Position numbers and translations under genes: made by a program
The notes under the pieces: model-generated
What the model was told of the DNA's origin: nothing
The model's input: only the letters and a program-made list of their open reading frames with translations
Database searches by the model: none
Assembly (NCBI GenBank): GCA_024347235.1
Contig: AP025283.1
Coordinates: forward strand, 3,162,001 to 3,226,000
DNA from: Aliamphritea spongicola
GTDB taxonomy: Bacteria > Pseudomonadota > Gammaproteobacteria > Pseudomonadales > Balneatricaceae
Direction: 5' to 3'
Length of the DNA: 64,000 bases
Shown here: piece after piece, positions 31,249-41,966 of the stretch
Layout: each line of letters starts with the position of its first letter
Numbering within the stretch: the stretch's first letter is position 1

Positions 31249-32552
31249 TCAGATTTTCTCCAGACGGTAGAAACGCTGCAGAATACGGGCAAGATTCACC
31301 GCATCATCACTGCCACAGATTTCCCGGATAGAATGCATGGCATACTGAGGCGCCCCACATCAATGGTTTTCACACCCAGCTCACCGGATGTAATCGGCCC
31401 AATGGTGCTGCCGCAGCCCATATCCGTACGTACAACAAAGCTTTGCACAGGTACATCTTCCAGATCCGCCAGATTTCTGAAAATAGCAGCCGTTTCACTG
31501 TTAGTCGCATAACGCTGATTATTATTGATCTTAATCACCGGGCCGGCATTCAGCTTCGGACCATGATTGGCATCATGCTTATCAGCAAAATTAGGATGCA
31601 CAGCGTGGGCATTATCTGCAGAAACCATCATTGAATTCGCCAACGCACGGTTACGCAGCTCATTATCCGGCAGTAAACGCTCCAGCAAGTTCATCAGCAT
31701 TGGCCCCTGTGCACCACAGGCACTCAGACTGCCTACTTCCTCATGATCATTGCAGATTAGCAGCGCCCCTTCTTCTGAATCAGACTCAATCAGTGCTTCA
31801 AGCCCGATAAAGCAGCTAAGCAGATTATCCAACCGCGCCGACGCTATAAATTCTTCATTCAGGCCAACATATCCGCCACCCTGCACATCATAGAAGCTCA
31901 GCTCATAGTCGAGAATTTTATCGACATCATCAATGTCTTCACGGGCCAGCTCAGCTTTCAGCATCGCCCGGAAATCAAACTCATCCCCGTCAACCTGCAC
32001 CTGCGCCAGCAATGGCGGAATATCTGTCTGAGGATTCACACTGCGCTCGCTGTTTGCGGTACGGTCCAGATGAATCGCAAGACTTGGAATAATGGCGATA
32101 GGCTTCACAAAATTAATCAGCGCACTGCAAACTTCACCATTCTTTGCCAGATAGCTGACACGGCCAGCCAGGGATAAATCACGGTCAAACCACGGGTTCA
32201 ATAACACACCGCCATACACCTCAACCCCAAGATTGACACACCCCTGACGTAGCAACACCGGGTTAGGCTTTACCCGCAGACACGGGCTGTCAGTATGCGC
32301 CCCGACCATCCGGAATCCGCGCTCCGGCAAGCCACCATCCGCCGGCATCTGCCAGGCAACAATGGCGGAATCATTTCTGACCAGAAAATACCGGCCACCG
32401 GCCTTCACAGACCAGGCGTTTTGCTCTTCCAGCTCAACAAAGCCGGCTTCCTGCAGCCTGCCGCGCATTTCGCTGACCGCATGAAAAGGTGTCGGAGACG
32501 CCGCTAAAAACTCAAATAGCCGTTGATTAAATTCATTCTTAAGCATAATCAT
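31249..32552 (-). CDS. apeB: M18 family aminopeptidase (ApeB/aspartyl-aminopeptidase type)
   Basis: About 434 residues, the family length. Metal-ligand motifs seen: [16 protein letters not shown] (His-Asp), [10 protein letters not shown] (Glu-Glu), [16 protein letters not shown], and [20 protein letters not shown]. One break near 31352 hides the natural C-terminus; reading on gives RFYRLEKI and a stop at 31249. It removes N-terminal acidic or neutral residues using two zinc ions in the cytoplasm. Start [20 protein letters not shown]; the first ATG overlaps the stop of the FKBP gene (GAATGATTATG), so the two are coupled. Confidence 0.92.
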
Positions 32553-33079
32553 TCCACCTGCTGTGCAGGCACTATCTCCAGTAATTCAATTTCAAAAATC
32601 AGCGCCGAGTTAGCCGGTATTTTTCATTCGGACTAATCGCACCGTACGCCAGCTCAGAAGGTAAAAAGATTTTCCATTTGGCACCGGCTGGCATCATCAG
32701 TAACGCTTTACGCCAACCTTTAACAACCCCACTCAAAGGAAATTCTGACGGTTCATTCTGTTCAAGCGTGCTTTCAAACAGTTCACCATCAACTCGCCAT
32801 CCCTGATAATGCACCTTTACACTGTCCTGCAGCTGGGGCTTATCGCCATTGCCAGGCTGTATAACCAGGTACTGAAGCCCGTCTTCCGTTTCCTGAACCC
32901 CGGGCTGCTGCCGGTTTTCAGCCAGAAAAGCCACGCCTTCCTTTTTACATCATCGTTCAGTGCTTTTCGATCAGCTGACGCCGGAATTCAGCCTCATTCT
33001 GATCTTCACCACAGCCAGCCAGCAGCATAACACTGCTGATAACACTGATGACCGCAGCATACTTAATCTGTCTAAACAT
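32549..33079 (-). CDS. FKBP-type peptidyl-prolyl isomerase, lipoprotein
   Basis: About 177 residues after repairs near 32945, 32960 and 32620. The ATG at 33079 gives [20 protein letters not shown] with [12 protein letters not shown], a lipoprotein signal. The catalytic FKBP domain reads [40 protein letters not shown] and [12 protein letters not shown]; the tail is [17 protein letters not shown]. It speeds proline isomerisation in periplasmic folding. Upstream of it lies a 340-base divergent region shared with prc. Confidence 0.88.
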
Positions 33080-33421
33080 ATTTACCCTGATAAAAGCGCC
33101 CGGAATACCGACACTTTACTGAGAACTAAACTTACCCTGCCAGCGTATCAGTTTGCAGTAGCCATGACACGATGGCTACCCATGATGAGTGCATTAACTG
33201 CGTTCTGCCAGAGGAAATTGATATTCTATATCAGTAAGTGATTGAATTTACATCGGCACAGGCGGAGACTACACTCGAAACCAAAGTTAAAACTTAGGGA
33301 ACCTAAAAACGGTTTACAGGTCTTAAGCAGTAAGAAACCATTACCTGACAACCACAATGGTTAAGGCCACAATTAATGGGTTCACTTTGTTAAAAGTTAT
33401 AGTTGAAGCTATACAGGAATA
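33080..33421. promoter_or_regulatory. Divergent intergenic region between FKBP gene and prc
   Basis: 342 bases with no credible gene. It should hold the promoters for both flanking genes; I see AT-rich stretches (GTTAAAAGTTATAGTTG near 33390) but no promoter good enough to place exactly. Confidence 0.4.
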
Positions 33422-35519
33422 TTGACCTTGAGCACCAGCCAGTTAGTTACGCACGTTAAACAAGCCGCCTTTGGTGGCCTGATCCTGCTTCTGAGCAGCC
33501 TGTCCGCTCAGGCTGCCGTCAGCCCGCAACTGACACCCGAGCCGGTTCACAGCCAGGTCATCCGTGATATAGCCAGCTCCCTGGTCGATGATCACTACTC
33601 CGACATTGATGTCGATGACTCCCTTTCCAGCAAAGTTCTGGACAGCTTTGTCGATAATCTTGATCCCAGCAAAGCATATTTTTCGCGGACGATATCAAAA
33701 GCTTCGAACCCTACCGCACCCTGCTTGATGACCAGATTAAAGCCGGCAATCTGGATGCAGGCTTTGAAATTTTTAACCGCTATCAGCAACGCATCACCGA
33801 ACGTCTGACTTACCTTATAGATAAGCTGGAAAGCCCGGACATGGAAATCGACTTTACCGTTGACGAATCTCTGATGACGGATCGCACAAACAGCCAGTGG
33901 ACTACCAGCAAAGCGGAAATGGATGAGTTCTGGCGCAAACGTCTGAAAAGCACATTGCTGAACCTGAAACTGGCCGGCAAGGATATTGCCGACGCCAAGG
34001 AAACCCTGCTTAACCGTTATAAAAATCAGCTTACCCGGGTGGAACAGACCAACCCGGAAGACGTATTCAGAGTTACGCGAACGCGTTTGCCCAGCAGTTT
34101 GACCCGCACACCCAGTACTTTTCACCACGGCGCTCTGAGAACTTCAATATCAATATGAGCCTTTCACTGGAAGGCATCGGGGCAGTCCTGCAAACGGAAA
34201 ACGAAAACACCAAAATCGTCCGCCTGGTACCTGCCGGGCCGGCTGAAAAGACCGGCCAGATTAAAACCTCTGATGTCATTGTGGGCGTTGGCCAGGGCGC
34301 AAGCGGTGAAATTCAGGACATTATCGGCTGGCGGCTTGATGAAGTAGTTGCCCTGATCCGCGGCCCCAAAGGCACCACCGTACGCCTGGAAGTTATCCCT
34401 GCTGATGCTGAAGACGGCACCCGCCGGATCGTTTCAATCATCCGCAACAAAGTAAAACTGGAAGAACAGTCTGCTCAGAAGCGCGTCATTGAACTGGACA
34501 GAGACGGCAGCACTTACCGCCTTGGTGTAATCAGCATTCCAACCTTCTATATTGATTTCAACGCTCTGAAATCCGGTGACTCCAACTACAAGAGCACCAC
34601 CCGTGATGTTGAAAGGCTGATCAAAGAGCTGCAGCGTGAAGACAAAATTGACGGCCTGATTGTCGACCTGCGTGATAATGGCGGCGGCTCACTGCGTGAA
34701 GCCAACGAACTGGTTGGCCTGTTTATCAACCGGGGCCCGACTGTCCAGATCCGCGACCAGCAGGGTCGGGTTAACATTCTGCAGGACTCCAACCCGAAGG
34801 TTGTCTACCACGGCCCGATGGCTGTACTGGTAAACCGCCTGAGCGCTTCAGCCTCTGAAATCTTCGCCGGTGCCATTCAGGACTACCAGCGCGGCATCAT
34901 CGTCGGCAACCAGACCTTCGGTAAAGGTACCGTACAGACACTGTCGCCTTTACGTCAGGGCCAGTTAAAGCTGACCCACGCCAAGTTCTACCGCATCTCC
35001 GGTGACAGTACACAGCACAAAGGCGTTGTGCCTGATATCCGCTTCCCTTCCCTGTATGACATGGAAGAAATCGGCGAAAGCGCACTGGACGGCGCCCTGC
35101 CATGGGATCAGGTACACCCCATACCGCACCGTCAGTTCATCAGCCTGAGCAGCACGCTGCCGGAACTGACAGCCCGTCACAAAGCCCGTATCAAAACTGA
35201 TCCGGACTTCCGTTACATGCAGGCTCAGATCGACCGGATTACTGAAATCAAAAACGACAACCTGATCACTCTCAACGAAGCAATGCTTCAGGCTGAACGT
35301 GATGCCTCTGAAGCATGGCAACTGGACATTGAGAATCAGCGCCGGTCCGCCAAGCAGTTACCAGCACTGGACAAACTCTCCGATCTTGAAGATACACTGG
35401 AGAAAGATGACCAGGGCCGGATAATTAATCCTGAAGCTGAAGCCATTCTGGCCGAAACAGGAAGAATACTGCTGGATGTAATTTCTGTTACCTATAAGAA
35501 ACTGCTGGCCAGACAATAA
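33422..35519 (+). CDS. prc: Carboxy-terminal processing protease Prc (Tsp)
   Basis: About 699 residues, with breaks near 33690 and 34070. Signal peptide HVKQAAFGGLILLLSSLSAQ ends AQA-A. N-terminal domain, PDZ domain (ENTKIVRLVPAGPAEKTGQI), then the S41 protease: VDLRDNGGGSLREANELVGL, LVNRLSASASEIFAGAIQDY with the catalytic Ser, and NQTFGKGTVQT with the catalytic Lys. DUF3340-type C-terminus follows. Periplasmic degradation of proteins with nonpolar C-termini and trimming of penicillin-binding protein 3 are the known roles. The start is TTG (33422 or 33428) preceded by ACAGGAA; no ATG is in frame. Confidence 0.94.
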
Positions 35520-35579
35520 GCCTGGCCAGGCATCCGCCGCACATTTTGTTACAGACCATACACCTACCGGGGAAGGCAT

Positions 35580-36352
35580 ATGTCCTTGAGCAAAAACAAG
35601 CTGGCACTGATTATCGGAATACCTTTATTGCTGATCCTGCTGAGTATTGGTGGCTACATGTTGTACACCGTACTCATGGCGCAAACGGCAGAAAACAATA
35701 AAAGCCTGCAGAGCTTTGGCGACAGCGTCATGCCCGGAGACTCACGGTACGACCTTGAAGGGAAGATGCTCACCTCGCCCCGTCAATAGACACCAACCCC
35801 AACCTGTCACCGAATCAGAAAATCATCGCCAAGCTGCGTTCCGAACGCCGCAAAATGAGCCTGGAAATTGACAACCTTCAGGCTGAGGTCATCACCCTGC
35901 AGGCTCAGGTTGAGCTGCTGGAAGAATACAAGCGCACCAATGAACGCTACGCGCCTTACTCTCTTGACGAAGAGATATCCCTGATTCACACCCGCATCAA
36001 GCAGCTGCTGGCAGGCCACGCGGAAACCCGTCGCTTTAACCGCCGCCAGATAGAAAGCATGTCAGCCGCTGCTGCACAGGAATACCGCCGCTTTATCACC
36101 ATTAATAAACTGGCGCTGGATCAGGGCCAGATTGATACCGTGGTAAATGATCACTTACCCGCTTATGCCTTTTGCATCGGCAACGGCGTCGACATTGCCG
36201 CCAACAATAAACAGGAAGAGCAGCTGGCCGTGGAGTTTTTCAAAACCCGCAACGAAGCACTCATGCCTGCTGGCCTGCTGAATGACCTTAAAGTTGTGTC
36301 CAAGCCGTGCAGAGAAAACCTCTACTCCCGGCTTGCCTACCTGACCAACTGA
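35580..36352 (+). CDS. Membrane-anchored coiled-coil protein, unknown function
   Basis: About 257 residues, broken near 35785. An N-terminal helix LALIIGIPLLLILLSIGGYM gives a single membrane anchor. The following part is a coiled coil (KLRSERRKMSLEIDNLQAEV, TLQAQVELLEEYKRTNERY). The C-terminal region ends with FCIGNGVDIAANNKQ and KVVSKPCRENLYSRLAY, carrying two cysteines. I do not recognise the family. It lies between prc and rpsA on the same strand, 60 bases after prc, and may be co-transcribed with prc. Confidence 0.65.
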
Positions 36353-36448
36353 TCGCCGCCCCTCAGTCCGAAACAGCTGTTTCGGGCTGAAATTGCTGAA
36401 AAAGCTATAAATCCCCGGGACTTTTACGGTTTTTATCGTACCTGCTAC

Positions 36449-36477
36449 TTTCTACTTGCCTAAAGCGGCTGTATAAT
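36449..36477 (+). promoter_or_regulatory. Probable rpsA promoter
   Basis: TATAAT at 36472-36477 with a weak -35 (TTTCTA) 17 bases upstream and a GC-rich discriminator (GACCGCCC), as in genes for the translation machinery. It lies 147 bases before the rpsA ATG, leaving a long leader, where S1 normally regulates its own translation. Confidence 0.5.
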
Positions 36478-36624
36478 GACCGCCCTTATATCTGTACTCC
36501 GGCTGCCCATTGTCAGCCATTCAGCCGGAAAACAGATACTTAAACTGACCCTGTATCCGGCTGACGTTACAGGCTAACCAAAGTAAGTTCTTGTTTTCCC
36601 GGAATTTACTGGATAGGAATACAC

Positions 36625-38302
36625 ATGTCCGAAAGCTTTGCTGAATTATTTGAAGAATCCCTGCAACACGTTGATATGACTCCAGGCACCCTGGTTATGG
36701 GTGAAGTTATCGATATCGATAGCGACTGGGTTACTGTTAACGCTGGCCTGAAGTCTGAAGCAATCATTGCTCGCAACCAGTTCCTGAACGATGCTAACGA
36801 ACTTGAAATCCAAGTTGGTGACATGGTTAAGGTTGCTCTGGAAAGCGTTGAAGACGGCAGCGGCGAAACGCGTCTGTCCCGTGAAAAAGCTAAGCGTTCT
36901 GAAGCTTGGGAAGTACTGCAGAGTGCATTCGATGCTGAAGAAACTGTTAAAGGTTACATCAGCGGCAAGGTTAAAGGTGGTTTCACCGTTAACGTTAACA
37001 ACATTCAAGGCTTCCTGCCGGGTTCTCTGGTAGACGTGCGTCCAGTACGCGACGTTGACCACCTGGAAGGCAAAGAGCTTGAATTCAAACTGATCAAGCT
37101 GGACCAGAAGCGCAACAACATCGTTGTATCCCGTCGTGCGGTTCTGCAAGAAGCTAACAGCGCGCAGCGCGATGAACTGCTGGCTACTCTGGAAGAAGGC
37201 CAGGAAGTTAAGGGCTACGTTAAGAACCTGACCAACTACGGTGCATTCGTAGATCTGGGCGGTGTTGACGGCCTGCTGCACATCACCGACATGGCTTGGA
37301 AGCGTATCTCTCACCCAAGCGACATGCTGACTCCAGGTGATGAAATCACTGTTAAGATCATCAAGTTCGACAAAGAGAACAACCGTCTGTCTCTGGGTCT
37401 GAAGCAGCTGAGCGAAGATCCATGGGCGTCTATCAAGGCTCGTTACCCAGCAGGTAGCAAGGTTGAAGCTCGCGTTACTAACCTGACTGACTACGGCTGC
37501 TTCGCATCTATCGAAGACGGCGTTGAAGGTCTGGTACACGTTTCTGAAATGTCCTGACTAACAAGAACATCCACCCATCCAAGGTTGTACAGGTAGGTGA
37601 TGCTGTTGAAGTTATGATCCTGGACGTAGACGAAGATCGTCGTCGTATCTCCCTGGGTATCAAGCAGTGTGCTGCTAACCCATGGACTACTTTCGCTGAA
37701 CAGTACGCTGCTGGCGATAAAGTGACTGGCTCTATCAAGACTATCACTGACTTCGGTATCTTCGTTGGTCTGGAAAACGATCTGGACGGTCTGGTTCACA
37801 TGTCTGACATCTCTTGGGATGCTGACAACGAAACAGCTCTGCGTCAGTACAAGAAGAGCGAAGAAGTTGAAGCCGTTATCCTGTCTATCGATGCTGAGAA
37901 AGAGCGTATCTCTCTGGGTATCAAGCAACTGGAAAGCGATCCGTTCTCTGAGTACGCTGCTGCAAACGAAAAGGCACTATCGTTACCGGTACTGTTAAGT
38001 CTGTAGACGCTAAAGCTGCTGTTGTTGAGCTGGCTGAAGGCATCGAAGGCGTACTGAAAGCATCTGACATCAGCATCGACCGCGTTGAAGACGCGAGCGC
38101 TGTCCTGAAAGAAGGTGACGAAGTTGAAGCTAAGATCGTTAACCTGGATCGTCGTAACCGTGCGATCACTCTGTCTATTAAGGCTAAAGACCAGGCTGAC
38201 GAAAAAGCTGCAATCAAAGCAGTTAGTGAGAAGCCAGTTGAAACTGCTGGTCCGACCACTATCGGTGACCTGATCAAGGCTCAGATGGAAGCTAAGAAGT
38301 AA
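36625..38302 (+). CDS. rpsA: 30S ribosomal protein S1
   Basis: About 559 residues, six S1 domains, full length. Conserved stretches: [100 protein letters not shown]. Codon use is strongly biased towards GTT, GCT, CTG and CGT, as in highly expressed genes. Two breaks: one missing G near 37555 (should read [14 protein letters not shown]) and one near 37975. Since S1 is essential, these must be sequence errors. S1 binds mRNA on the 30S subunit and helps start translation. Unusually, neither cmk nor ihfB flanks it. Confidence 0.96.
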
Positions 38303-38320
38303 TAGCATCCTCTGCGATTA

Positions 38321-38345
38321 AAAAGGCGCGTTTTACGCGCCTTTT
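38321..38345 (+). terminator. rpsA terminator
   Basis: Stem AAAAGGCGCG/CGCGCCTTTT with a TTTTA loop, 19 bases after the stop. A second copy follows at 38464-38490. Confidence 0.92.
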
Positions 38346-38367
38346 GTGCCTGCACTTTGTGCTCAAA

Positions 38368-38490
38368 AACCAGTTGAAACTGCTGGTACGTCCCCTTGCG
38401 CACTATCAGTGATTTGTTCAGGGCTCAGATGGAAGCTAAGAAGTAATAGCGACCTCTGCGATTAAAAAGGCGCGTTTTACGCGCCTTTTT
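38368..38490 (+). repeat. Tandem partial duplication of the rpsA 3' end and terminator
   Basis: Starting AAAACCAGTTGAAACTGCTGG this repeats 38229-38345: the same KPVETAG codons, then CTCAGATGGAAGCTAAGAAG with TAATAG, then CTCTGCGATTAAAAAGGCGCG and terminator. The middle (~40 bases) has diverged. Not translated as such. The unit is about 138 bases long. Confidence 0.9.
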
Positions 38491-38550
38491 GTGCCTGTGA
38501 CCCGTCCTGAATAAGGTTGACACTTTCTAACCTTAAATTTGGAAAGTGTT

Positions 38551-38890
38551 ATGACAACAATCACTAAGCGTACTCAGCGAGATTATTCTCTTGCCTTTAA
38601 ATTAGCTGTGGTGGATCAGGTTGAAAAAGGCGAAATGACATACCGACAAGCTCAGAGCCGTTATGGTATTCAGGGGCGTTCTACGGTTTTAGTTTGGCTT
38701 CGTAAGCACGGCAAGCTAGATTGGAACTTGGGCACATTACCTTTTAAACCAACGAAAGGGGCTTCTATGTCCGAGACTCAAACACCCGAGCAGCGAATCA
38801 AAGAACTTGAACAACAACTTGCCGAAACTCAGCAAAAGCTGAATTTTTCGAAGCCGTGGTTGATGTGCTGAAGAAAGACTACGGAGTGCG
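38551..38890 (+). CDS. IS3-family transposase OrfA
   Basis: About 105 residues. MTTITKRTQRDYSLAFKLAV and MTYRQAQSRYGIQGRSTVLV form the HTH_Tnp domain; a leucine-zipper-like stretch (EQRIKELEQQLAETQQKLNF) follows, as in OrfA of IS150-like elements. A missing T near 38850 breaks the end (expected LNFFEAVVDVLKKDYG). The A5 run near 38896 is the place where ribosomal frameshifting to OrfB is expected in this family. Confidence 0.88.
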
Positions 38891-39759
38891 TGTCACAAAA
38901 AGCTGCCCGCAAAGTCATCCAAACGAAAACGGTAACCCGGCTTTCTGTTACTCGTGCCTGTCAATATCTAAGCATTAGTCGGCAGGCTTACTACAAGCAG
39001 TGCCGCTATGAGGCTCAACAGGAACTGTTCGAGTTACAAGTTCTCGGCTTTGTTAAACAGGAACGGCTGCAACAGCCGCGCATTGGTGTACGTAAACTTC
39101 AGAAACTGATGCAACGGACAGGCTTATCTCCCGGACGGGATAAGCTGTTTAACTTGCTGAGAAAACATCGCTTACTGGTACCGACTAAACGGGCGTACCA
39201 TAAAACTACGCACAGTCGTCACCGGTTCTACCGTCACCCTAACTTATTGAAGTCTGGTGATTATCAGGTCACGGCCGTTCGGGCAGAACAGGTATGGGTT
39301 GCCGACATTACTTACTTGCCAGTTCGAACAGGAGAAGCGTATCTGAGCTTGGTAACAGATGCGTATTCACGAAAGATTGTGGGATACCATGTGCACGATA
39401 ATCTGAAAACAGCGTCAGTATCGCAAGCCTTCAAAAAGGCTCTGAAGGGACGTCACGTGAAGGAAGGGTTGGTACACCATTCAGATCGTGGTATTCAATA
39501 TTGTTCAGCGGAATATCAGCAAATCCATCAGAAACATAATGTACGCTGTTCGATGACAGATGGTTACGACTGTTATCAAAATGCTTTGGCGGAGCGGGTT
39601 AACGGCATTCTTAAAAATGAGTATCTGATCCGCAAACCGGATGATATAGAGCAGGCGAAGATAATGGTTGATGAGTCGGTCAGGATGTATAACCAGCGGC
39701 GCCCTCACTTGTCACTGGAATATAAAACGCCCGATGAGGTGCATCGGGCGTTTGTATGA
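38890..39759 (+). CDS. IS3-family transposase OrfB (DDE)
   Basis: 289 residues from a GTG. The integrase core shows the catalytic triad: first Asp in QVWVADITYLPV, second in LVHHSDRGIQYCS, Glu in NALAERVNGILKNEYL; HTH_21 region FVKQERLQQPRIGVRKLQKL lies before it. It is probably made as an OrfAB fusion by frameshifting. The frame is intact, so the element may still be active. Confidence 0.93.
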   Translation: MSQKAARKVIQTKTVTRLSVTRACQYLSISRQAYYKQCRYEAQQELFELQVLGFVKQERLQQPRIGVRKLQKLMQRTGLSPGRDKLFNLLRKHRLLVPTKRAYHKTTHSRHRFYRHPNLLKSGDYQVTAVRAEQVWVADITYLPVRTGEAYLSLVTDAYSRKIVGYHVHDNLKTASVSQAFKKALKGRHVKEGLVHHSDRGIQYCSAEYQQIHQKHNVRCSMTDGYDCYQNALAERVNGILKNEYLIRKPDDIEQAKIMVDESVRMYNQRRPHLSLEYKTPDEVHRAFV

Positions 39760-39805
39760 AATAAGTGTCAACCTATATCAGGACTAGACACTGCAATTCT
39801 TGCTT

Positions 39806-39826
39806 AAAAAGCCAGTTGAAACTGCT
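39806..39826 (+). repeat. Third rpsA-tail fragment, right of the IS
   Basis: The stretch with GCCAGTTGAAACTGCT repeats the beginning of the duplicated unit. Just before it CTGCAATTCTTGCTTAAAAA matches the spacer CTGCACTTTGTGCTCAAAAA after the first terminator. After 39826 the similarity ends. Confidence 0.85.
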
Positions 39827-39845
39827 ATTTGTCAGCCAGCAATTC

Positions 39846-41051
39846 TCAGCCTGACAGATAATCACGTACCTGTTTCTCATCACCAGAGGCTTTGCCGGAA
39901 AAGCTGATCCGGTCAATGCGCAGCTGCTGCATCCGGTTGAACTCACAGAACGCCTGAAGTTCAGTACGCAATGCCACTAATATTTTCTCAGATAATGGCT
40001 GCTCAAAATGCAAATGCTTAATGACCAGCTCACCCGTCTTACGCTCAGCTTTCACATCCATTCGACCAATGAAGCGACTACCAAACAGAATCGGTAACAC
40101 GAAATAGCCATACTGACGCTTAGGCTCAGGTACATAGCACTCAAGCTGATACTCAAAACCGAACAGGCTCTGCATCCGCTTACGCTGGATCAGCAAATTA
40201 TCAAAAGGCGATAAGATTCGTATCCGGCCATTAGGCAAGCGCTGCTGCATGCGTTCCTCAATGCCTGCGAGCGTCAGATAAGATTCACCACCAACCTGCA
40301 CGCTAATCAGGGCCCCTCTTCAAGCATGTCAGCAACTACCTGCTTCAGCGGCTTCTGCATCTCTTTCAACAGATAAATGCACTGCTCAGGTTTTGCCAAA
40401 GCATTAGCGTTAAGAAAACGCCTGATCAAGTATTCCAGATACTCCCGCTCATCAGGTACAGACGTATCTATTCCGTCAGGCAATGCCCGCTCTGCCAAAT
40501 CATAAACCTTCTGAAAGCCACGCCGCTCCACAGCCATCAGCTCACCTTCCATGAACAACTGCTCCAACGCCCGCTTAGCAGGTTTCCAGTCCCACCAGCC
40601 CACTGTGCCTTTACGGGGTTGCTCGAAATCCCGGGCCATTAACGCCCCTCAGCAGTGATTCTTGCTCTGATCTCCTGCATCAGACGACTATGATCATCCC
40701 GGTTAAACCAGTGTTTATCTCCCCGGCGATCGCCTGCTTTCGGGGCAAACTGAACCGGTAATCTCGCATCGGCAAATACGCCGCCGCATGGGACCAGTAT
40801 TCAAACACCTGCTTCTTCGCAACCAGAGCATCAAGATGGTCCGGATGGTAACCGGCTACCCGGTTCCACAACGTGTGATGATGCGCACGCTGCACCACCG
40901 AGATGGAATCGATCTGCACATACCCCAGCCGAGTAACAGCCTCCAGAGTCTCTTTCACGCCCTTACTGCGGGGTTTCTGCACGCCCTGCGCCAGCAGAAC
41001 AAGTTTACGCGCTTGGGCAAGGCTAAGCTCCGACACAGCTGTCATATCCAT
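39846..41051 (-). CDS. YcaQ/AlkZ-like winged-helix DNA glycosylase
   Basis: About 401 residues with breaks near 40735, 40640 and 40307. N-terminal MDMTAVSELSLAQARKLVLL; VQIDSISVVQRAHHHTLWNR has the QxD motif (Gln-Ile-Asp) of the active site; WSHAAAYLPMRDYRFSLPR, WWDWKPAKRALEQLFMEGEL and SPFDNLLIQRKRMQSLFGFE complete the HTH_42 fold. E. coli YcaQ unhooks interstrand crosslinks and bulky alkyl lesions. Whether this copy is AlkZ-like or the broader AlkX group cannot be told here. It ends 20 bases from the rpsA-tail array. Confidence 0.88.
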
Positions 41052-41219
41052 CCCTCATATATTGCATTTCGATGATCATAAACCCTCCGCCCACCGGGAC
41101 CAATACAGCCACAAAAGTATTATCAGCCCGATAACCGCCACGATCTGAAACCGACAGAATTTAACTTCCTGACGGAAGGTCTATAATGACGCCCGCATTT
41201 CTTTCAACAGGATAACCCT

Positions 41220-41702
41220 ATGGTCTGGTTAAGTATTTTTCTGGTATTCATGGCCGGCGCAATGCTGCCCCTGCAGGCCGGCATCAACTCTCAGCTGGCA
41301 AAAGCCAGCGGTCATGCTATCTGGGCATCCGGACTGTCTTTCGTTGTCGGCACCCTGGCCTTGCTGAGTATATTCTTGATGATGCGTCTGCCATGGCCAG
41401 GCATTATTCAGCTCAAAGAAGCCCCGGCAATCGCCTGGACCGGCGGTTTAATGGGCGCGTTTTTTGTAACCTGCATGGCTTTCTTTGCGCCAAAACTGGG
41501 TGCAACAACCCTCCTGGCACTGATCATTGCAGGGCAAATTGTGATGTCAGTGTTGCTGGATCATTTCGGAGCCGCCGGGTACATCCAACAGGAAATAACC
41601 CTGCCCAGAATACTCGGCGTACTCCTGATTGCCGCTGGCGTGGTACTGGTTAAAAATTCTGAAGCAGGTGTTCTCGCTGAATCAGAACTCTGTTCTGAAT
41701 AA
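41220..41702 (+). CDS. DMT-superfamily membrane protein (YdcZ/DUF606)
   Basis: Intact, 160 residues with five hydrophobic helices: WLSIFLVFMAGAMLPLQAGI, SGLSFVVGTLALLSIFLMMR, GGLMGAFFVTCMAFFAPKLG, LLALIIAGQIVMSVLLDHFG, RILGVLLIAAGVVLVKNSE. This is the DUF606/YdcZ layout, half-size relatives of EamA transporters. Substrate unknown. A probable -10 box (TATAAT, 41182-41187) lies 33 bases before the ATG. Confidence 0.88.
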   Translation: MVWLSIFLVFMAGAMLPLQAGINSQLAKASGHAIWASGLSFVVGTLALLSIFLMMRLPWPGIIQLKEAPAIAWTGGLMGAFFVTCMAFFAPKLGATTLLALIIAGQIVMSVLLDHFGAAGYIQQEITLPRILGVLLIAAGVVLVKNSEAGVLAESELCSE

Positions 41703-41966
41703 AGTAACGATTTCATTATGCAAAAATGAAACAATGTAGAACACATCTTAAAGCTGACTTTTAAGTCAACTTTAAGAGTCGCACTATCTTTTAAAAACAG
41801 TTATTTACAAACAGAAAGCTTCGAATTCTTCTGTAAAAATCTTCCCTGACACCTGCTAACCACTCCCACATCGCGGAAATACAACTCTCCGTCACTGTCT
41901 TCTTAGCTTCATACAAAAGTTGTAGGCTGAATTTACTTTCCCCACAGAACAGTCAGAGGTGACACA

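Larger units (their letters stand above)
38498..39790 (+). mobile_element. IS3-family insertion sequence (IS150-like), 1293 bp
   Basis: Terminal inverted repeats of ~29 bases: left TGACCCGTCCTGAATAAGGT (then TGACACTT) and right, read inward, TGTCTAGTCCTGATATAGGT (then TGACACTT). Flanks show a 3-bp target duplication CTG (…GTGCCTG | IS | CTGCAATTC…). It holds orfA and orfB in the usual order. It is inserted in the spacer of the rpsA-tail tandem array. Confidence 0.92.

Noticed and set aside
36625..38302. Two or three split rpsA genes, or a pseudogene
   Set aside because: Single-base shifts with full similarity on both sides in an essential, highly expressed gene point to sequence error.
38890..38905. 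Programmed -1 frameshift in the IS3 element
   Set aside because: The A5 run is in the right place, but the frames as given differ by +1 and a T run upstream is one short, so the slip cannot be fixed without better sequence.
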